Assembly: GCA_022763925.1 (NCBI GenBank)
Contig: JALERW010000084.1
Span: forward strand, 1 to 64,000
Reading direction: 5' to 3'
DNA length: 64,000 bases
Source of the DNA: Lachnospiraceae bacterium
Lineage (GTDB): Bacteria; Bacillota; Clostridia; Lachnospirales; Lachnospiraceae
How positions within the stretch are numbered: the stretch's first letter is position 1; each line of letters opens with the position of its first letter. Positions 17,800-26,466 of the stretch are shown here, in pieces. A model generated the notes under the pieces. That model had not been told where the DNA came from. It saw only the letters and a list, made by a program, of their open reading frames with translations, and ran no database searches. Both the position numbers and the translations under genes were made by a program.

Positions 17800-17926
17800 G
17801 CACTTTTTTGTTGTAATAGTGTATAAAACATAGAAAAACAGGGAAAAATTCTTTGTGTAAGTAAGTTATTTTTTGAAAATATCATGCATAAAATTTGATT
17901 AAGTCGCCGAAAATATTAAAAAGATA

Positions 17927-17955
17927 TTAACATTATTACAAAGTTGTGACATAAT
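17927..17955 (+). promoter_or_regulatory. Probable promoter of the SleB-like hydrolase; AT-rich leader
   Basis: TTAACA (17927-17932), 17-base spacer, CATAAT (17950-17955) with an upstream TG. The 205-base spacer 17800-18004 is strikingly AT-rich and otherwise holds no gene. I looked for a c-di-AMP riboswitch, common before cell-wall hydrolases, and did not find its conserved elements. Confidence 0.4.
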
Positions 17956-18004
17956 GTGAACTTGTGATGTAATATTTCACGGGTCTGAAAGGAGTGACAA
18001 GATC

Positions 18005-18580
18005 ATGAAATTATGGAAAGACTCAGGAAAGAAACGCATGTCGGTGATGCTGGTGATATCCGCTGTGATGGTGATGCTGGCAGCCGGACTGGTAAGTGAT
18101 ATAGAACAGGAAATCGTGACGGCGGCGAGTGCAAAAGCATACAGCTATGAGAGCCTGGTGGGACCCCAGAAGGAAGTCATGACAGTGGCTTACACGAATA
18201 CTGTGTACAATGTAAGGGATTATGATACCCTGTGCAGAATTGTGGAGGCAGAGGCATCCGGAGAGGATATGGTTGGAAAAATCATGGTGGCCAATGTGAT
18301 ACTCAACCGGGTGGCTCATGAAAAATTTCCGGATTCCGTTTATGAGGTGGTTTATGCCAAAGGGCAGTTCTCTCCGGTATCCAACGGAAGAATCAATCGG
18401 GTAACCCCTTCCGGTGAGACGAAGGAAGCCGTTGAGCGTGCTCTGTCCGGAGAGGATTATTCCAACGGCGCTCTGTACTTTGCAGCAAGAAGCTACGCGT
18501 CTGCATCCAATATGCGCTGGTTTGACCGATGTCTGACCAAGGTGGCAGATCACGGCGGCCATGAATTTTATACGATATAG
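18005..18580 (+). CDS. SleB-like cell wall hydrolase (Hydrolase_2 family)
   Basis: 191 residues with an N-terminal signal/anchor helix (MSVMLVISAVMVMLAAGLVS), then the SleB/CwlJ catalytic domain (LCRIVEAEASGEDMVGKIMVANVILNRV with the conserved Glu, and the FSPVSNGRI and GALYFAARS segments). This family includes spore-cortex-lytic enzymes and vegetative amidases or transglycosylases; without a SleB N-terminal peptidoglycan-binding domain this one is likelier a general secreted hydrolase. AAAGGAG lies about 11 bases upstream. Monocistronic between a terminator and the thrC promoter. Confidence 0.88.
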   Translation: MKLWKDSGKKRMSVMLVISAVMVMLAAGLVSDIEQEIVTAASAKAYSYESLVGPQKEVMTVAYTNTVYNVRDYDTLCRIVEAEASGEDMVGKIMVANVILNRVAHEKFPDSVYEVVYAKGQFSPVSNGRINRVTPSGETKEAVERALSGEDYSNGALYFAARSYASASNMRWFDRCLTKVADHGGHEFYTI

Positions 18581-18581
18581 C

Positions 18582-18610
18582 TTGTTTGAAAAAGGGATCT
18601 GTGCTATAAT
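18582..18610 (+). promoter_or_regulatory. Promoter of thrC
   Basis: TTGTTT (18582-18587), 17-base spacer, TATAAT (18605-18610). The ~80-base leader holds GC-rich inverted repeats (for example GCCGGGC / GCCCGGC, 18650-18671) but no T run and no leader peptide rich in Thr, so I do not call an attenuator. Confidence 0.65.
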
Positions 18611-18696
18611 GCATTGCGAAACCAGCAGGCCGGGGCAGGGTATCCGGCCGCCGGGCAGAAAAAGGCCCGGCAACTACATAGAAAAGGAATGGTACG

Positions 18697-20190
18697 ATGG
18701 ATCTGTTATACAAAAGTACAAGAAGCAATGATATTGCAGTTACTGCATCCCAGGCAATTTTAAAGGGACTTTCCGATGACGGAGGACTTTTTATGCCGGA
18801 ACGGATTCCTGCGCTGGATATTTCCATGAAGGATATGGTAAATATGTCTTACCAGGAGATCGCGTATGAGGTGATGAAGCTTTTCCTTTCGGATTTCACC
18901 GAGGAGGAACTGAGAAGCTGCATCCGGCAGGCATATGATGACAAGTTTGACACAAAAGAGATCGCACCGATCGCAAAGGTGGGAAAGGCCTATTACCTGG
19001 AGCTGTTCCATGGAGCAACCATTGCATTTAAGGATATGGCCCTGTCTATTCTTCCGCACCTGATGACCACGGCGGCGAAGAAGAATCACGCGGATCATGA
19101 GATCGTAATCCTGACTGCTACAAGCGGCGATACCGGAAAGGCAGCATTGGCCGGCTTCGCGGATGTGCCCGGAACGAAGATCGTCGTATTTTATCCGAAG
19201 AACGGTGTCAGCCCGATTCAGGAAAAGCAGATGATCACCCAGAAGGGAGACAATACCTTTGTGGTTGGCATCCATGGCAATTTCGATGATGCTCAGAGCG
19301 GCGTGAAAGCAATTTTCGGCGATAAGAAGATGGCAGAGAAGATGGCAGCGGCAGGCTTCCAGTTTTCTTCCGCTAACTCAATCAATATCGGCCGCCTGAT
19401 TCCGCAGGTGGTATATTATGTGTATGCATATGTAAAGCTTCTGGAAAACGGGGAGATCTCAGAAAATGAGAAGATCAATGTGACGGTGCCCACCGGAAAT
19501 TTCGGCAATATTCTTGCGGCCTACCTGGCCAAGGGCATCGGTGTTCCGATCGGGAAGCTGATCTGCGCATCCAATGAGAATAAGGTTCTCTATGATTTCT
19601 TCTCCACCGGAATCTATGACCGGAACCGGGAATTTGTCCTGACCTCTTCTCCGTCCATGGACATTCTGATTTCCAGTAATCTGGAGCGTTTGATCTACAA
19701 AATTTCCGGTGAGGATGCCGAATGCAACCGGAAGCTTATGGCAGAGCTTTCTTCCAGAGGCTCTTATCAGATCACGGATGAAATGCGCTCCCGCCTGGAG
19801 GATTTCTACGGAAACTATGCATCGGAGCAGGAGACGGCTGCGATGATAAGGGAAGTGTATGAGGATACCGGGTATGTAATGGATACTCATACGGCAGTAG
19901 GTGCGGCGGTATACCGCAAGTACTGTGCGGATACGAAGGATAAAACAAAGACTGTGATAGCATCCACAGCCAGCCCTTATAAATTTACCAGAAGTGTTAT
20001 GGGGGCGATCGATTCAAAATATAATGCACTTGGAGATTTCGAACTGGTGGATGAACTCTCCAGAATTTCGGGAACACCGGTGCCGAAGGCGATCGAGGAG
20101 ATCCGTACGGCGAAGGTGCTGCACGACACGGTATGTGAAGCCTCGCAGATGGAGGACGTGATCTGCCGTTTCCTTGGTATTTGCGATTAA
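18697..20190 (+). CDS. thrC: Threonine synthase
   Basis: 497 residues, PLP enzyme converting O-phosphohomoserine to threonine. The PLP lysine is in HGATIAFKDMAL; the phosphate-binding and glycine loops include ATSGDTGKAALAGF and PTGNFGNILAAYLAKG. The length and N-terminus (YKSTRSNDIAVTASQAILKGLSDDGGLFMPE) match the longer class of threonine synthases. AAAAGGA lies 9 bases upstream of the ATG. A small membrane protein gene follows 30 bases later. Confidence 0.96.
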   Translation: MDLLYKSTRSNDIAVTASQAILKGLSDDGGLFMPERIPALDISMKDMVNMSYQEIAYEVMKLFLSDFTEEELRSCIRQAYDDKFDTKEIAPIAKVGKAYYLELFHGATIAFKDMALSILPHLMTTAAKKNHADHEIVILTATSGDTGKAALAGFADVPGTKIVVFYPKNGVSPIQEKQMITQKGDNTFVVGIHGNFDDAQSGVKAIFGDKKMAEKMAAAGFQFSSANSINIGRLIPQVVYYVYAYVKLLENGEISENEKINVTVPTGNFGNILAAYLAKGIGVPIGKLICASNENKVLYDFFSTGIYDRNREFVLTSSPSMDILISSNLERLIYKISGEDAECNRKLMAELSSRGSYQITDEMRSRLEDFYGNYASEQETAAMIREVYEDTGYVMDTHTAVGAAVYRKYCADTKDKTKTVIASTASPYKFTRSVMGAIDSKYNALGDFELVDELSRISGTPVPKAIEEIRTAKVLHDTVCEASQMEDVICRFLGICD

Positions 20191-20220
20191 CAGGTGCACA
20201 GAAGATAAGGGGTAGTGCAT

Positions 20221-20619
20221 ATGAATGATACGTTTGGCTTTATGGATCTGATCTTCCTTGCTGCGGCGATATATATCGGATATCACTGGTATTGTCTTCA
20301 GATCAGGGGAGAGATCAAAACGGGAATTCTTCTGAATAAAGAAGTAGATGTGGAAAAATGCCTGGATAAGCAGGGCTACATACGGGAGGCTTCGCCGAAG
20401 CTTCTGCTCCTGGCTGTGACCGCACTGGCAGCTTCGGTGCTTTGTCTGCTGAGCAGTTTCGGGGTGCTTGTGGTTCCTTTGGCGGTACTGCTTGGGGTAC
20501 TTGCTCTGTTTATGATCGTGCTGATCTGGGTTGGCTTTCAGGGAAGCAGACTTTATAAGAAATACTGGGATACCGCTAAGAAAAGTATCAAACGCGGAAG
20601 CCAGAGTGTAAAAAAATAA
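20221..20619 (+). CDS. Small membrane protein of unknown function
   Basis: 132 residues with three predicted membrane helices (FMDLIFLAAAIYIGYHWYCL; LLLLAVTALAASVLCLLSS; LVVPLAVLLGVLALFMIVLIWVGF) and a basic C-terminal tail. I do not recognise the family. Start ATG 20221 has AAGGGGT 7 bases upstream and is preferred over GTG 20215. It probably shares the thrC transcript; no functional link to threonine synthesis is evident. Confidence 0.6.
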   Translation: MNDTFGFMDLIFLAAAIYIGYHWYCLQIRGEIKTGILLNKEVDVEKCLDKQGYIREASPKLLLLAVTALAASVLCLLSSFGVLVVPLAVLLGVLALFMIVLIWVGFQGSRLYKKYWDTAKKSIKRGSQSVKK

Positions 20620-20620
20620 A

Positions 20621-20672
20621 GACAAAAGACCAAAGCTGTGCAGGATGCCGCGAAACGTTGGTCTTTTGTCTG
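20621..20672. terminator. Bidirectional terminator between the thrC operon and citrate synthase
   Basis: A perfect 13-bp stem (GACAAAAGACCAA / TTGGTCTTTTGTC) separates two convergent genes. Read on the minus strand it is followed by a T-rich tail (CTTTATTTTTT). Confidence 0.85.
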
Positions 20673-20686
20673 TAAAAGTCTTTCAT

Positions 20687-22051
20687 TTAACGTTTTTTCA
20701 GCGGAGTATAGTCCCGGTGTCTGGCAATGCTTTTGTAAGCCGGCCGGATGATCTTTCCTCCGTTATTCAGTTCCTCAATACGGTGTGCACTCCAGCCGAC
20801 GATACGGGCCATGGCAAAAATCGGAGTGAACAGCTCGGTCGGAAGATCCAGCATGCTGTAGACAAAACCGCTGTAAAAATCCACATTGGCACTGACACCC
20901 TTATATATTTTCCGCTCTTTGGCAATCACTTCCTTTGCCAGCCGTTCCGTGAGAAAATACAGTTCATATTCATCCTGGCGTCCTTTTTCCTGGGCCAGCC
21001 TCTTCACAAAGGAGCGGAAAATATCCGCTCTGGGATCGGAGAGAGAATAGACTGCGTGGCCCATACCGTAAATCAGACCCGCATGGTCGAAGGCTTCCCT
21101 GTTCAGAAGCCGGGTAAGATAGGCCGATACCTCGTCTTCGTCCTTCCAGTCCTTTACCTGCTCCTTCATATCCTGAAACATCTTTACCACCTTGACATTG
21201 GCACCGCCGTGCTTCGGACCCTTCAGAGAGCCGAGAGCGGCAGCGATGGCTGAATAGGTGTCTGTTCCGGAGGAGGAAACTACATGGGTGGTAAAGGTGG
21301 AATTGTTTCCGCCGCCGTGTTCCATATGGAGCACCAGAGCAATATCCAGAATGCGGGCTTCAAATTCGGTGAAGCTGCTGTCCGGGCGAAGAATGTGGAG
21401 AATATTTTCCGCCGTGGAGAGCTCCGGCTTCGGTGCATGGATAAAAAGGCTATTTCCGTCATGATAATGGCTGTAGGCCTGATATCCGTAGATAGACAAA
21501 AGAGGGAAGAGACTGATCAGCTGAAGACACTGACGCAGTACATTGGGAATGGAAATGTCATCTGCTCTGTCATCATAAGAATACAGAGTAAGAACGCTTC
21601 GGGCCAGCGTGTTCATCATATCCTGGCTGGGAGCCTTCATGATAATATCCCGCACGAAGCTGGTTGGCAGCGTGCGGTAGTTGGCCAGAAGATTTGTGAA
21701 GGACAAAAGCTCCATTTTGTCCGGAAGAGAGCCGAACAGAAGCAGATAGGTGATTTCCTCAAAGCCAAAGCGGTTCTCTGAGATAAAGCCGTTCACCAGA
21801 TCCTTGATGTTGATTCCCCGGTAGTAGAGTTTTCCCTCACAGGGAATCATTTCGTTGTCCTCGATGGTATAGGAGGTGATGGCGGAAATGTCGGTAAGAC
21901 CGGCAAGCACGCCCTTGCCGTTGATGTCGCGTAAGCCTCGCTTCACCTCGTACTTGGTATAGAGTTCCGGGTTGATTTCACTGGAATCCTGTGCCAGCCT
22001 GGACAAGGAGAGTATTTCCGGTGAAATATCAGAATAGATATTTGAATTCAT
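20687..22051 (-). CDS. gltA: Citrate synthase (Si-type family)
   Basis: 454 residues. Condenses acetyl-CoA and oxaloacetate. The catalytic His/His/Asp set is visible in MEHGGGNNSTF, GPKHGGANVKVVK with GMGHAVYSLSDPRA, and VSANVDFYSGFVY. The extra N-terminal ~60 residues fit the longer Clostridia form; 2-methylcitrate synthase is an alternative. ATG 22051 is chosen over GTG 22060 because AAAGGA is spaced 10-11 bases from the ATG and abuts the GTG. It is alone on the minus strand with its own promoter and terminator. A second, unrelated citrate synthase candidate is at 58928. Confidence 0.92.
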   Translation of the reverse strand: MNSNIYSDISPEILSLSRLAQDSSEINPELYTKYEVKRGLRDINGKGVLAGLTDISAITSYTIEDNEMIPCEGKLYYRGINIKDLVNGFISENRFGFEEITYLLLFGSLPDKMELLSFTNLLANYRTLPTSFVRDIIMKAPSQDMMNTLARSVLTLYSYDDRADDISIPNVLRQCLQLISLFPLLSIYGYQAYSHYHDGNSLFIHAPKPELSTAENILHILRPDSSFTEFEARILDIALVLHMEHGGGNNSTFTTHVVSSSGTDTYSAIAAALGSLKGPKHGGANVKVVKMFQDMKEQVKDWKDEDEVSAYLTRLLNREAFDHAGLIYGMGHAVYSLSDPRADIFRSFVKRLAQEKGRQDEYELYFLTERLAKEVIAKERKIYKGVSANVDFYSGFVYSMLDLPTELFTPIFAMARIVGWSAHRIEELNNGGKIIRPAYKSIARHRDYTPLKKR

Positions 22052-22108
22052 GCAACACACGTCCTTTCTGATATTTTTACGCGGCAGACCGGTAAAAAAG
22101 ATGCCATC

Positions 22109-22137
22109 ATTTTATCACAGAAGCATTTTTCGCACAA
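22109..22137 (-). promoter_or_regulatory. Promoter of the citrate synthase gene
   Basis: On the minus strand, TTGTGC (22137-22132), 17-base spacer, TAAAAT (22114-22109), about 58 bases upstream of the ATG. Confidence 0.6.
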
Positions 22138-22335
22138 TTAAAACCGGAAAGTCTTTATGAAAAATTAACAATTTGAAGTAGAAATATACGTGAAAAAGGA
22201 TGGAAAATGTCGAAAAATAGACAAAAGGGAGTATTCCGAGGGTAAGAATAAAAGAAAAACAGGTTTCCTTCAGGAGAAAAAAGAGGTAAAATAGAAAAGG
22301 ATATACTGGAAGAGTATCAAGAAGGAGGGCAAGAA

Positions 22336-22977
22336 ATGGACACGAAGGATATTTTGAAAAGAGTAGATCACACCGCTTTGAAAGCGTTCTGCACATGGGA
22401 GGATATAAGAAAGCTTTGTGATGAGGCAGTGGCCTGTCAGATGGCATCCGTATGTATTCCGCCCAATTATATCAGGAGAGTGCACGATGCTTATGGAGAA
22501 ACGCTGGATATCTGTACGGTGATCGGTTTTCCGCTTGGATACAGTGTAACCTCAGCCAAGGTGGAAGAGGCGCGTCAGGCGGTGGCGGACGGAGCCCGGG
22601 AAGTGGATATGGTGATCAATATTACCGATGTGAAGAATGGGGATTATGATAAAGTGGAGGATGAAATCCGTGCAGTGCGAAAGGTCTGTGAAGGAAAGAT
22701 CCTTAAAGTGATTATTGAGACCTGTTACCTGACAACGGAGGAAAAGATCGCCATGTGCAGAGCCGTGACAGCGGCTGGGGCAGACTATATCAAGACCTCC
22801 ACGGGCTTTGGAAGTGCCGGCGCGGCTCTTGAGGATATTGAACTGTTTAAGAAATACATCGGCCCGGATGTAAAGATCAAGGCAGCGGGAGGGATCCGTA
22901 CCAGAGAAGCGATGGAGGCCTTTATTGAGGCGGGATGTGACCGGATTGGTTCCAGCTCAGCCATGAATATCCTGTGA
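22336..22977 (+). CDS. deoC: Deoxyribose-phosphate aldolase
   Basis: 213 residues, TIM-barrel class I aldolase cleaving 2-deoxyribose-5-phosphate to glyceraldehyde-3-phosphate and acetaldehyde. Landmarks: VDHTALK, GAREVDMVIN, the region KVIIETCYLT and the Schiff-base lysine in YIKTSTGFG, then KAAGGIRT. AAGGAGG lies 8 bases before the ATG. Purine nucleoside phosphorylase (deoD), its pathway neighbour, is far away at 56.5 kb. Confidence 0.95.
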   Translation: MDTKDILKRVDHTALKAFCTWEDIRKLCDEAVACQMASVCIPPNYIRRVHDAYGETLDICTVIGFPLGYSVTSAKVEEARQAVADGAREVDMVINITDVKNGDYDKVEDEIRAVRKVCEGKILKVIIETCYLTTEEKIAMCRAVTAAGADYIKTSTGFGSAGAALEDIELFKKYIGPDVKIKAAGGIRTREAMEAFIEAGCDRIGSSSAMNIL

Positions 22978-23057
22978 TTCTCTGGGTTTATGGAATCTGC
23001 ACAGCCAAAATATAGGCAAAAACTGCCAATTTTTTCATGCTTTGTAAGAATTTTTGA

Positions 23058-23086
23058 TTGATAATTTACATAGTATGAGATATAAT
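23058..23086 (+). promoter_or_regulatory. Promoter of the 6S RNA gene
   Basis: TTGATA (23058-23063), 17-base spacer, TATAAT (23081-23086), placing the start of transcription near 23093. Confidence 0.75.
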
Positions 23087-23092
23087 AAGAGC

Positions 23093-23327
23093 GAAGTAAA
23101 GAACGAATGGAATTATCCTGGGATGTTCGATACCCTGCAATTTTGAACCTACATTTACTTTTATGGGATTCCAAGATCGCTTGGTTGGATGCCAGGCCTC
23201 CTTTGTAGTGGAAGGCAGAAGACAAGTTGAGGTTACCCACCTAGCCTGGGCTAGGAGTCAAAATAGCAGGAAACGGCATTTTGGGTGTACAAAAGATAAA
23301 AAGCAGCCGAAAGGCTGCTTTTTCTTT
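23093..23327 (+). ncRNA. ssrS: 6S RNA (SsrS), Firmicutes type
   Basis: A 350-base gene-free stretch with a consensus promoter and strong terminator but no ORF. The transcript carries the 6S hallmark near its 5' end, CTGGGATGTTCG, which matches the enterobacterial CUGAGAUGUUCG, followed by GAACCTACATTTAC. The ends pair: CCTGCAATTTTGA (from ~23132) with TCAAAATAGCAGG (~23258-23270), with a single mismatch, closing a long irregular hairpin around a large central region, as in 6S RNA. 6S RNA mimics an open promoter and sequesters sigma-70-type RNA polymerase. The 5' end is inferred from the promoter. Other RNAs (tmRNA, SRP, RNase P) do not fit. Confidence 0.8.
23300..23327 (+). terminator. Terminator of 6S RNA
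   Basis: AAAGCAGCC / GGCTGCTTT around a GAAA tetraloop, followed by a T-rich tail. Confidence 0.9.
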
Positions 23328-23377
23328 CCGGGCGGAATATACTGCCTGTTGTTTGTTCTTTTGCCGAAGGAGGAATT

Positions 23378-25396
23378 TTGAAAGGTAGCAGATTGTATCG
23401 AAGACAGCTTTTATGGATTCTTCTGCTTCTGTGCGCGGCGTTGGTGCTGAAGCTTCTGAAGCTGACAGAGAATCGGGGCGGAAAACAGCCGGAGAATGGA
23501 CAGGAGGAAAGCAGCCAGGGGGAGCAGGGGCAGAAAGCAAAGCTTTTCATACTGGGAACCTCAGAGAATGTGGATGGCCTTGCAGAGGACCTTGTACTGA
23601 CGGATCAGGGAGTTTTCCGAACCAGACTGGATGTTTCCGGTTTCCCCGGACGCAGGGCAGAGGCGGAGCTTTCGGATAAGACAGAAGATGGCTATGAGGT
23701 GATTTCCGGGATCCGGGCGCTGCCTTCGGAAGAGTTCTGGCTGAATAATGTTTACATACTGGATGCCCGGCCGGATGGTCTAACGGTGCTGATTGAAAAC
23801 TATCCTGTTCGTCTTGCGGGAGCCATGGACGGCTCCTATGATTATGAGCATGTGGCGGATATCTGCCTTACGGACGGAGCGGTTCATGCTGTCCGGATAA
23901 AGAAAGAGACGATCAGGGGAAGGATTCTTTCGGTATATGATGATAAAATCGAGCTGGAGGGCTATGGAGTGCTTCCGCTTTCAGAGGATTTTCGGATTTA
24001 TGAGGATTATGAGACACCCAGAGAGCTGGATGCTTCCCGGCTGGTGGTGGGATATGATATTGCCGAATTTATTGCTGCGGACGGAATGATCTGTGCAGGC
24101 ATCGTAAAGGCGCCTCCGGATATGACAAGGATTCGTGTTGTTATCGGACGTACGGGATATACAGGGCTGATGCATGAGGAAATACGGATCGTTCCGGAAG
24201 GTGACGTGACCATGGTGACCGGGGATGGTGAGGAGAAAATTCCGGCAGGAGAGGAGCTCGTTTTTCGTCCGGAGTATCTGGATATGGAAGAGCGTATCCG
24301 GCTGATCCCGGATGAAGAGGACGGAAGAATGAAGGTGCTGTCTGTGGAACGAAGTCTTGGAAATCCGGAATATTCCGGGATTCTGGAGGTGAATCGAAGG
24401 GAAGACGGGCTTCTTCTCGTAAACGAGGTGGGACTTGAGGTTTATCTGTGTTCAGTTGTGCCCAGTGAGATGCCCTCGTCCTATGAGCCGGAGGCATTAA
24501 AGGCCCAGGCCGTGTGCGCGAGAAGCTATGCCTTTTGCCAGATCCGGGAAAGTCGGTATCAGGCCTATGGTGCCCATGTGGATGACAGCGTCAGCAGTCA
24601 GGTATATAATAATGTTCCCCGCACGGAGGCTTCCACAAGGGCCGTTTATGATACGGCAGGAGAGGTGGCGGTTTATGATAATGAAGTGATCACTGCTTAT
24701 TATTTTTCCACCTCCTGCGGCTGTACCACATCGGCAGAGGTGTGGGGAAGGGATGCACAGCTGCCCTATCTGAAATCCCGTCAGGTGTCCGATGAAAACG
24801 GAACGGATTATGAGAGCGGCTTAAGCTGGTACCGATGGAGCACTGCAGGAAACGGGGAGGCATATAGGAATGGGATCCTTATGCGTGTGAGTGCGCTGGC
24901 GCAGAGCGCGCCGGAAACCGTGAAGGTGAAGAGGAAGGACGGAAGCTACGGCGACGGAGCGGTACCAACACTGGGGGACATCACCGATATCCGGGAAGGA
25001 GAACGGATGGAAGGGGGAGCCTTGTTTTCTCTTTATATTGACGGAACAAAAGGCTCTGTCCGGATCGATACGGAATATGCTGTCCGGAAAGTGCTCTGTG
25101 AAAGCGGGATGGAAATCCTCCGGCAGGATGAAAGCACCGTAAAGGCAGGAACGCTTCTTCCCAGCGCTTTTTTCGTCCTGACGCGGGAGCAGAAGGATGG
25201 GATGCTGAACACTCTTCGGATCGAAGGCGGAGGCTACGGACACGGAGTCGGCCTGAGCCAGAATGGGGCGAATGCCATGGCTGCGGAGGGAAAAGGATAT
25301 CAGGAAATTCTGAATTTTTTTTATGACGGGATAGCTGTTGAAAAAATGAAGGACGCCTTTTTGATGTGTTGCGTTTTGGAGGAAAATAAGATATGA
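23378..25396 (+). CDS. SpoIID/LytB-domain protein
   Basis: 672 residues with a single N-terminal anchor (LLWILLLLCAALVLKLLKL), then a long extracellular part. The C-terminal ~300 residues are a SpoIID/LytB domain: LCSVVPSEMPSSYEPEALKAQAVCARSYA contains the catalytic glutamate of SpoIID lytic transglycosylases, and GYGHGVGLSQNGANAMA is the conserved end. SpoIID cleaves glycan strands during spore engulfment, but this protein is about twice the usual length and lies outside the spoIIQ/spoIIID context, so a vegetative or cortex role is equally possible. Start TTG 23378 has AAGGAGG four bases upstream. A yihY gene follows. Confidence 0.85.
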   Translation: MKGSRLYRRQLLWILLLLCAALVLKLLKLTENRGGKQPENGQEESSQGEQGQKAKLFILGTSENVDGLAEDLVLTDQGVFRTRLDVSGFPGRRAEAELSDKTEDGYEVISGIRALPSEEFWLNNVYILDARPDGLTVLIENYPVRLAGAMDGSYDYEHVADICLTDGAVHAVRIKKETIRGRILSVYDDKIELEGYGVLPLSEDFRIYEDYETPRELDASRLVVGYDIAEFIAADGMICAGIVKAPPDMTRIRVVIGRTGYTGLMHEEIRIVPEGDVTMVTGDGEEKIPAGEELVFRPEYLDMEERIRLIPDEEDGRMKVLSVERSLGNPEYSGILEVNRREDGLLLVNEVGLEVYLCSVVPSEMPSSYEPEALKAQAVCARSYAFCQIRESRYQAYGAHVDDSVSSQVYNNVPRTEASTRAVYDTAGEVAVYDNEVITAYYFSTSCGCTTSAEVWGRDAQLPYLKSRQVSDENGTDYESGLSWYRWSTAGNGEAYRNGILMRVSALAQSAPETVKVKRKDGSYGDGAVPTLGDITDIREGERMEGGALFSLYIDGTKGSVRIDTEYAVRKVLCESGMEILRQDESTVKAGTLLPSAFFVLTREQKDGMLNTLRIEGGGYGHGVGLSQNGANAMAAEGKGYQEILNFFYDGIAVEKMKDAFLMCCVLEENKI

Positions 25397-25397
25397 T
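25369..25397 (+). promoter_or_regulatory. Promoter of yihY
   Basis: TTGCGT (25369-25374), 17-base spacer, TATGAT (25392-25397), overlapping the last codons of the SpoIID gene. Confidence 0.5.
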
Positions 25398-25444
25398 AGG
25401 CGCAGCAGGAAAATGATTTCTATTGTGTACAGAGGAGAATGGGA

Positions 25445-26350
25445 ATGAAAACATTCAGATTTCTATATCGAATGCTGATGGATTTCATCAAGCGGATGGG
25501 AGAGGACCATGTGAGCGCATATGCGGCACAGACGGCTTATTTTACCATGCTTTCCTTCATTCCCATCATCATGCTGCTGCTGGCACTTATGAAATATACG
25601 CCGGTGAGTGAGGCCATGATACAGAAGGTTTTTTCGGAAAATGTGCCCGGAGCTGTTTATCCGATGATCCTGGGGATTATCGATGATGTGTATAACCGTT
25701 CCACCAGTCTCATTCCAGTGACGGCGATTGCCACTGCCTGGTCTGCCGGAAAGGGCGTTCTGGCGATGACCAGAGGCTTCAACTGTATATACAAGGTAAA
25801 TGAGACACGTAATTATATTGCGCTTCGGCTTCGTTCTGCGGTGTATACTGTGCTGCTTATTGCATCGGTGGTGCTCAGCCTGTCCATCATGGTGTTCGGC
25901 AATCAGCTGCATGAGCTGTTTCGCGGACGTTTTCCGGTTCTGGAACAGATTACCGCATGTATCATCAGCTTCCGAACCCTTCTGATGCTGGGAGTTCTGG
26001 TATTATTCTTCACCTTTATATACCGGTTTCTTCCGAACCGGAGGGCGGCGATCCTTCTTCAGGTGCCCGGAGCCATGTTTACGGCGGCCGCATGGTCCGG
26101 TTTTTCCTTTTTCTTCTCCATTTATGTGGATCAGTACAGCAATTACTCCCGTACCTACGGAAGTCTTACTACGCTGATCATCGTGATGCTTTGGCTCTAT
26201 GCCTGTATGTATATCGTAATGATCGGAGCTGCCATCAATTCTTATTATGAAGGAAAATTCCGTGAAATGCGGGAGAGAGCCAGAAGGAAAAAATTCATCC
26301 GGAGGGAAGCGAGAAGACTGGAGGAATCCGAAGAAGGTGCAAAAGTGTAA
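25445..26350 (+). CDS. YihY/BrkB-family inner membrane protein
   Basis: 301 residues, six predicted helices. The family N-terminus is evident (HVSAYAAQTAYFTMLSFIPIIMLLLAL), as are SLIPVTAIATAWSAGKGVLAMTRGFNCIY and the late YGSLTTLIIVMLWLYACMYIVMIGAAIN. Once mistaken for RNase BN; the true function is unknown. Start ATG 25445 has correct spacing (7 bases) from AGAGGAG; the ATG at 25439 is too close. The C-terminus is strongly charged (REMRERARRKKFIRREARR). Confidence 0.88.
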   Translation: MKTFRFLYRMLMDFIKRMGEDHVSAYAAQTAYFTMLSFIPIIMLLLALMKYTPVSEAMIQKVFSENVPGAVYPMILGIIDDVYNRSTSLIPVTAIATAWSAGKGVLAMTRGFNCIYKVNETRNYIALRLRSAVYTVLLIASVVLSLSIMVFGNQLHELFRGRFPVLEQITACIISFRTLLMLGVLVLFFTFIYRFLPNRRAAILLQVPGAMFTAAAWSGFSFFFSIYVDQYSNYSRTYGSLTTLIIVMLWLYACMYIVMIGAAINSYYEGKFREMRERARRKKFIRREARRLEESEEGAKV

Positions 26351-26375
26351 TTGAATAGAATACCGGATGCACTGT

Positions 26376-26432
26376 AAAAGGGAAGCAGCTGTCTTAAGCA
26401 CCTGTACGGTTCAGACAGCAGCCTCCCTTTTA
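26376..26432. terminator. Bidirectional terminator between yihY and the GHKL ATPase gene
   Basis: Long stem AAAAGGGAAGCAGCTGTCT / AGACAGCAGCCTCCCTTTT with small mismatches, lying between convergent genes and flanked by T-rich ends on both strands. Confidence 0.75.
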
Positions 26433-26466
26433 TTCACATGGCCGTTTTTTCGGTTTTGTTCGTACT

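Noticed and set aside
17800-18004. Possible c-di-AMP (ydaO) riboswitch upstream of the cell-wall hydrolase
   Set aside because: The conserved GC-rich elements are absent; the stretch is uniformly AT-rich.
18620-18690. GC-rich hairpins in the thrC leader as an attenuator
   Set aside because: No T run after any hairpin and no Thr/Ile-rich leader peptide.
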